A stretch of DNA of 64,000 bases from Bacteroidota bacterium (GTDB taxonomy: Bacteria; Bacteroidota; Bacteroidia; Chitinophagales; Chitinophagaceae). Positions within the stretch are counted from its first letter, which is position 1; each line of letters opens with the position of its first letter. Of this stretch, positions 63,255 through 64,000 are shown one piece after another. Below the pieces are notes generated by a model. It did no database searches, was not told the DNA's origin, and worked only from the letters and a program-made list of their open reading frames with translations. A program made the translations under genes and the position numbers. The DNA is taken from contig JAFAEM010000001.1 in assembly GCA_023424015.1 (NCBI GenBank), positions 1 to 64,000 of the forward strand, read 5' to 3'.

Positions 63255-63890
63255 CTAAGCCTTGCCCTGATTTTTTTCATTTTTTTCTGTCAGCTGATCC
63301 GGAAAACTAAATCCAGTTGATGAACGCTCGATTTGCAGGGCAATGCAGATCTTTTTTACCGCAATGGCCATTTGTACGTCAATGGTATTAACGGATATAT
63401 TAAGAATTTCTGCCACTTCTTTATACTTCAGTCCATCTTCCCGGATAAGCTTAAAGATCATTTTACAACGCGGCGGCAATGCCTCCACTGCCTGGTGCAT
63501 GCGATCCATCATCTCCGATGTGATCATCAGGTCGTAAGGATCGGCTGCAAAAGAATCCACGGACGTGTCAAGAAAATCGAATGGAGCCAGTACCAGCTGC
63601 CGGGCCCGTAGCGAAAGCGTGGTAAGTGCCCTGTTTTTAACAGCTACATACAGGTAGACGGTTATATTTTCGATTTCAGTGATATGAATTCGGTTTGCCC
63701 AGAGTTTTACAAATACATCCTCTGTCAATTCTTCCGCCGTTTCCTTAGATCGTACCAGTGAAGTTGCAAAATGGGTAAGTCTCTTGCCGAAATGCAAATA
63801 AAGTTGGGTGAACGCCGCCTGGTCGTTGATGGCAATTCGCGCTTGCAGTTCTCTCAACTGAACTGAGTTATTGTGATCGTTAGCAGGCAA
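63255..63890 (-). CDS. RNA polymerase ECF sigma factor (FecI-like)
   Basis: 211 residues if started at the TTG at 63890, the only start codon before a frame stop; a GGAG lies only 1 nt upstream, so a shorter form from an internal TTG about 12 codons in (about 199 residues) is possible. Sigma region 2 (about 20-85: FTQLYLHFGKRLTHFATSL, EELTEDVFVKLW) and region 4 helix-turn-helix (about 135-185: ALPPRCKMIFKLIREDG, EVAEILNISVNTIDVQM) are clear; no extra domains. It should direct transcription of the following glucan locus under FecR control. Confidence 0.94.
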   Translation of the reverse strand: MPANDHNNSVQLRELQARIAINDQAAFTQLYLHFGKRLTHFATSLVRSKETAEELTEDVFVKLWANRIHITEIENITVYLYVAVKNRALTTLSLRARQLVLAPFDFLDTSVDSFAADPYDLMITSEMMDRMHQAVEALPPRCKMIFKLIREDGLKYKEVAEILNISVNTIDVQMAIAVKKICIALQIERSSTGFSFPDQLTEKNEKNQGKA

Positions 63891-63919
63891 TCTCCGGTAA
63901 ATTTAAATAAGCAGTTATA

Positions 63920-63949
63920 CTAAATTAGGCCAAATATCTCATAAACAAA
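63920..63949 (-). promoter_or_regulatory. Possible promoter of the sigma-fecR operon
   Basis: On the minus strand TTTG (63949-63946), 18 nt, then TAATTTAG (63927-63920), one base off TAnnTTTG. It lies 30 nt before the TTG start. An approximate match in A/T-rich sequence. Confidence 0.35.
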
Positions 63950-64000
63950 TAAGTTTTCAAATATCAGGTTGTTGGAAGAATCAGTTGATTTTTAATACAA

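Overview
The window looks like chromosomal DNA of a Bacteroidota bacterium, most likely Chitinophagaceae (Chitinophaga/Niastella type). The evidence is three SusC/SusD pairs, an ECF sigma/FecR pair feeding a SusC with an STN domain, type IX secretion C-terminal tails, many lipoproteins, and promoters of the Bacteroidota TTTG-N~20-TAnnTTTG form. I saw no tRNA, rRNA, CRISPR array, transposase or phage gene. Genus-level placement is inference.

Layout. (1) 144-11482, minus strand: SusC-SusD followed by two ~1115-residue FG-GAP/VCBS + ASPIC/UnbV lipoproteins, with no carbohydrate-active enzyme in view. (2) 11729-22812, minus strand: a starch/malto-oligosaccharide locus of T9SS-exported GH13 amylase, catalytically degenerate Nudix-family regulator, SusC, SusD and two SusE/SusF-like glycan-binding lipoproteins. 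A terminator separates it from locus 1. (3) 23019-33373, housekeeping and mixed genes on both strands: ligA, a DUF2461 protein, yceI, an unknown lipoprotein, asd, a lamin-tail protein, a PfkB kinase, and tetR-paaE. (4) 33759-63890: nineteen consecutive minus-strand genes forming a large polysaccharide utilization locus. It runs ECF sigma, FecR anti-sigma, STN-SusC, SusD, LamG lipoprotein, VCBS lipoprotein, GH144, GH144, T9SS-type-B protein, GH144, Gfo/Idh/MocA, DoxX, GH43, SGNH esterase, GH3, GH172, sulfatase, esterase, GH30.

How the genes work together. In locus 4, ligand binding to the STN-SusC probably signals through FecR to the sigma factor. SusC/SusD with LamG and VCBS lipoproteins would bind and import glycan. 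Three GH144 enzymes (the family of endo-beta-1,2-glucanases first characterised from Chitinophaga pinensis), GH3 and GH30 point to a beta-glucan, perhaps rhizobial cyclic glucans. GH43, GH172, sulfatase and esterases suggest a decorated or mixed substrate. In locus 2 the Nudix regulator probably controls susC through operator-like repeats lying on the promoter.

Most notable items: a complete transcription attenuator upstream of asd, with promoter, a 14-residue Lys/Thr/Met-rich leader peptide, an antiterminator and a strong terminator; two independent SusCD loci in which a hairpin lies 13-14 nt before the VCBS start codon; triplicated GH144 genes; an 11 x 8-bp repeat between two of them; and a T8 tract at the non-ATG start of the third.
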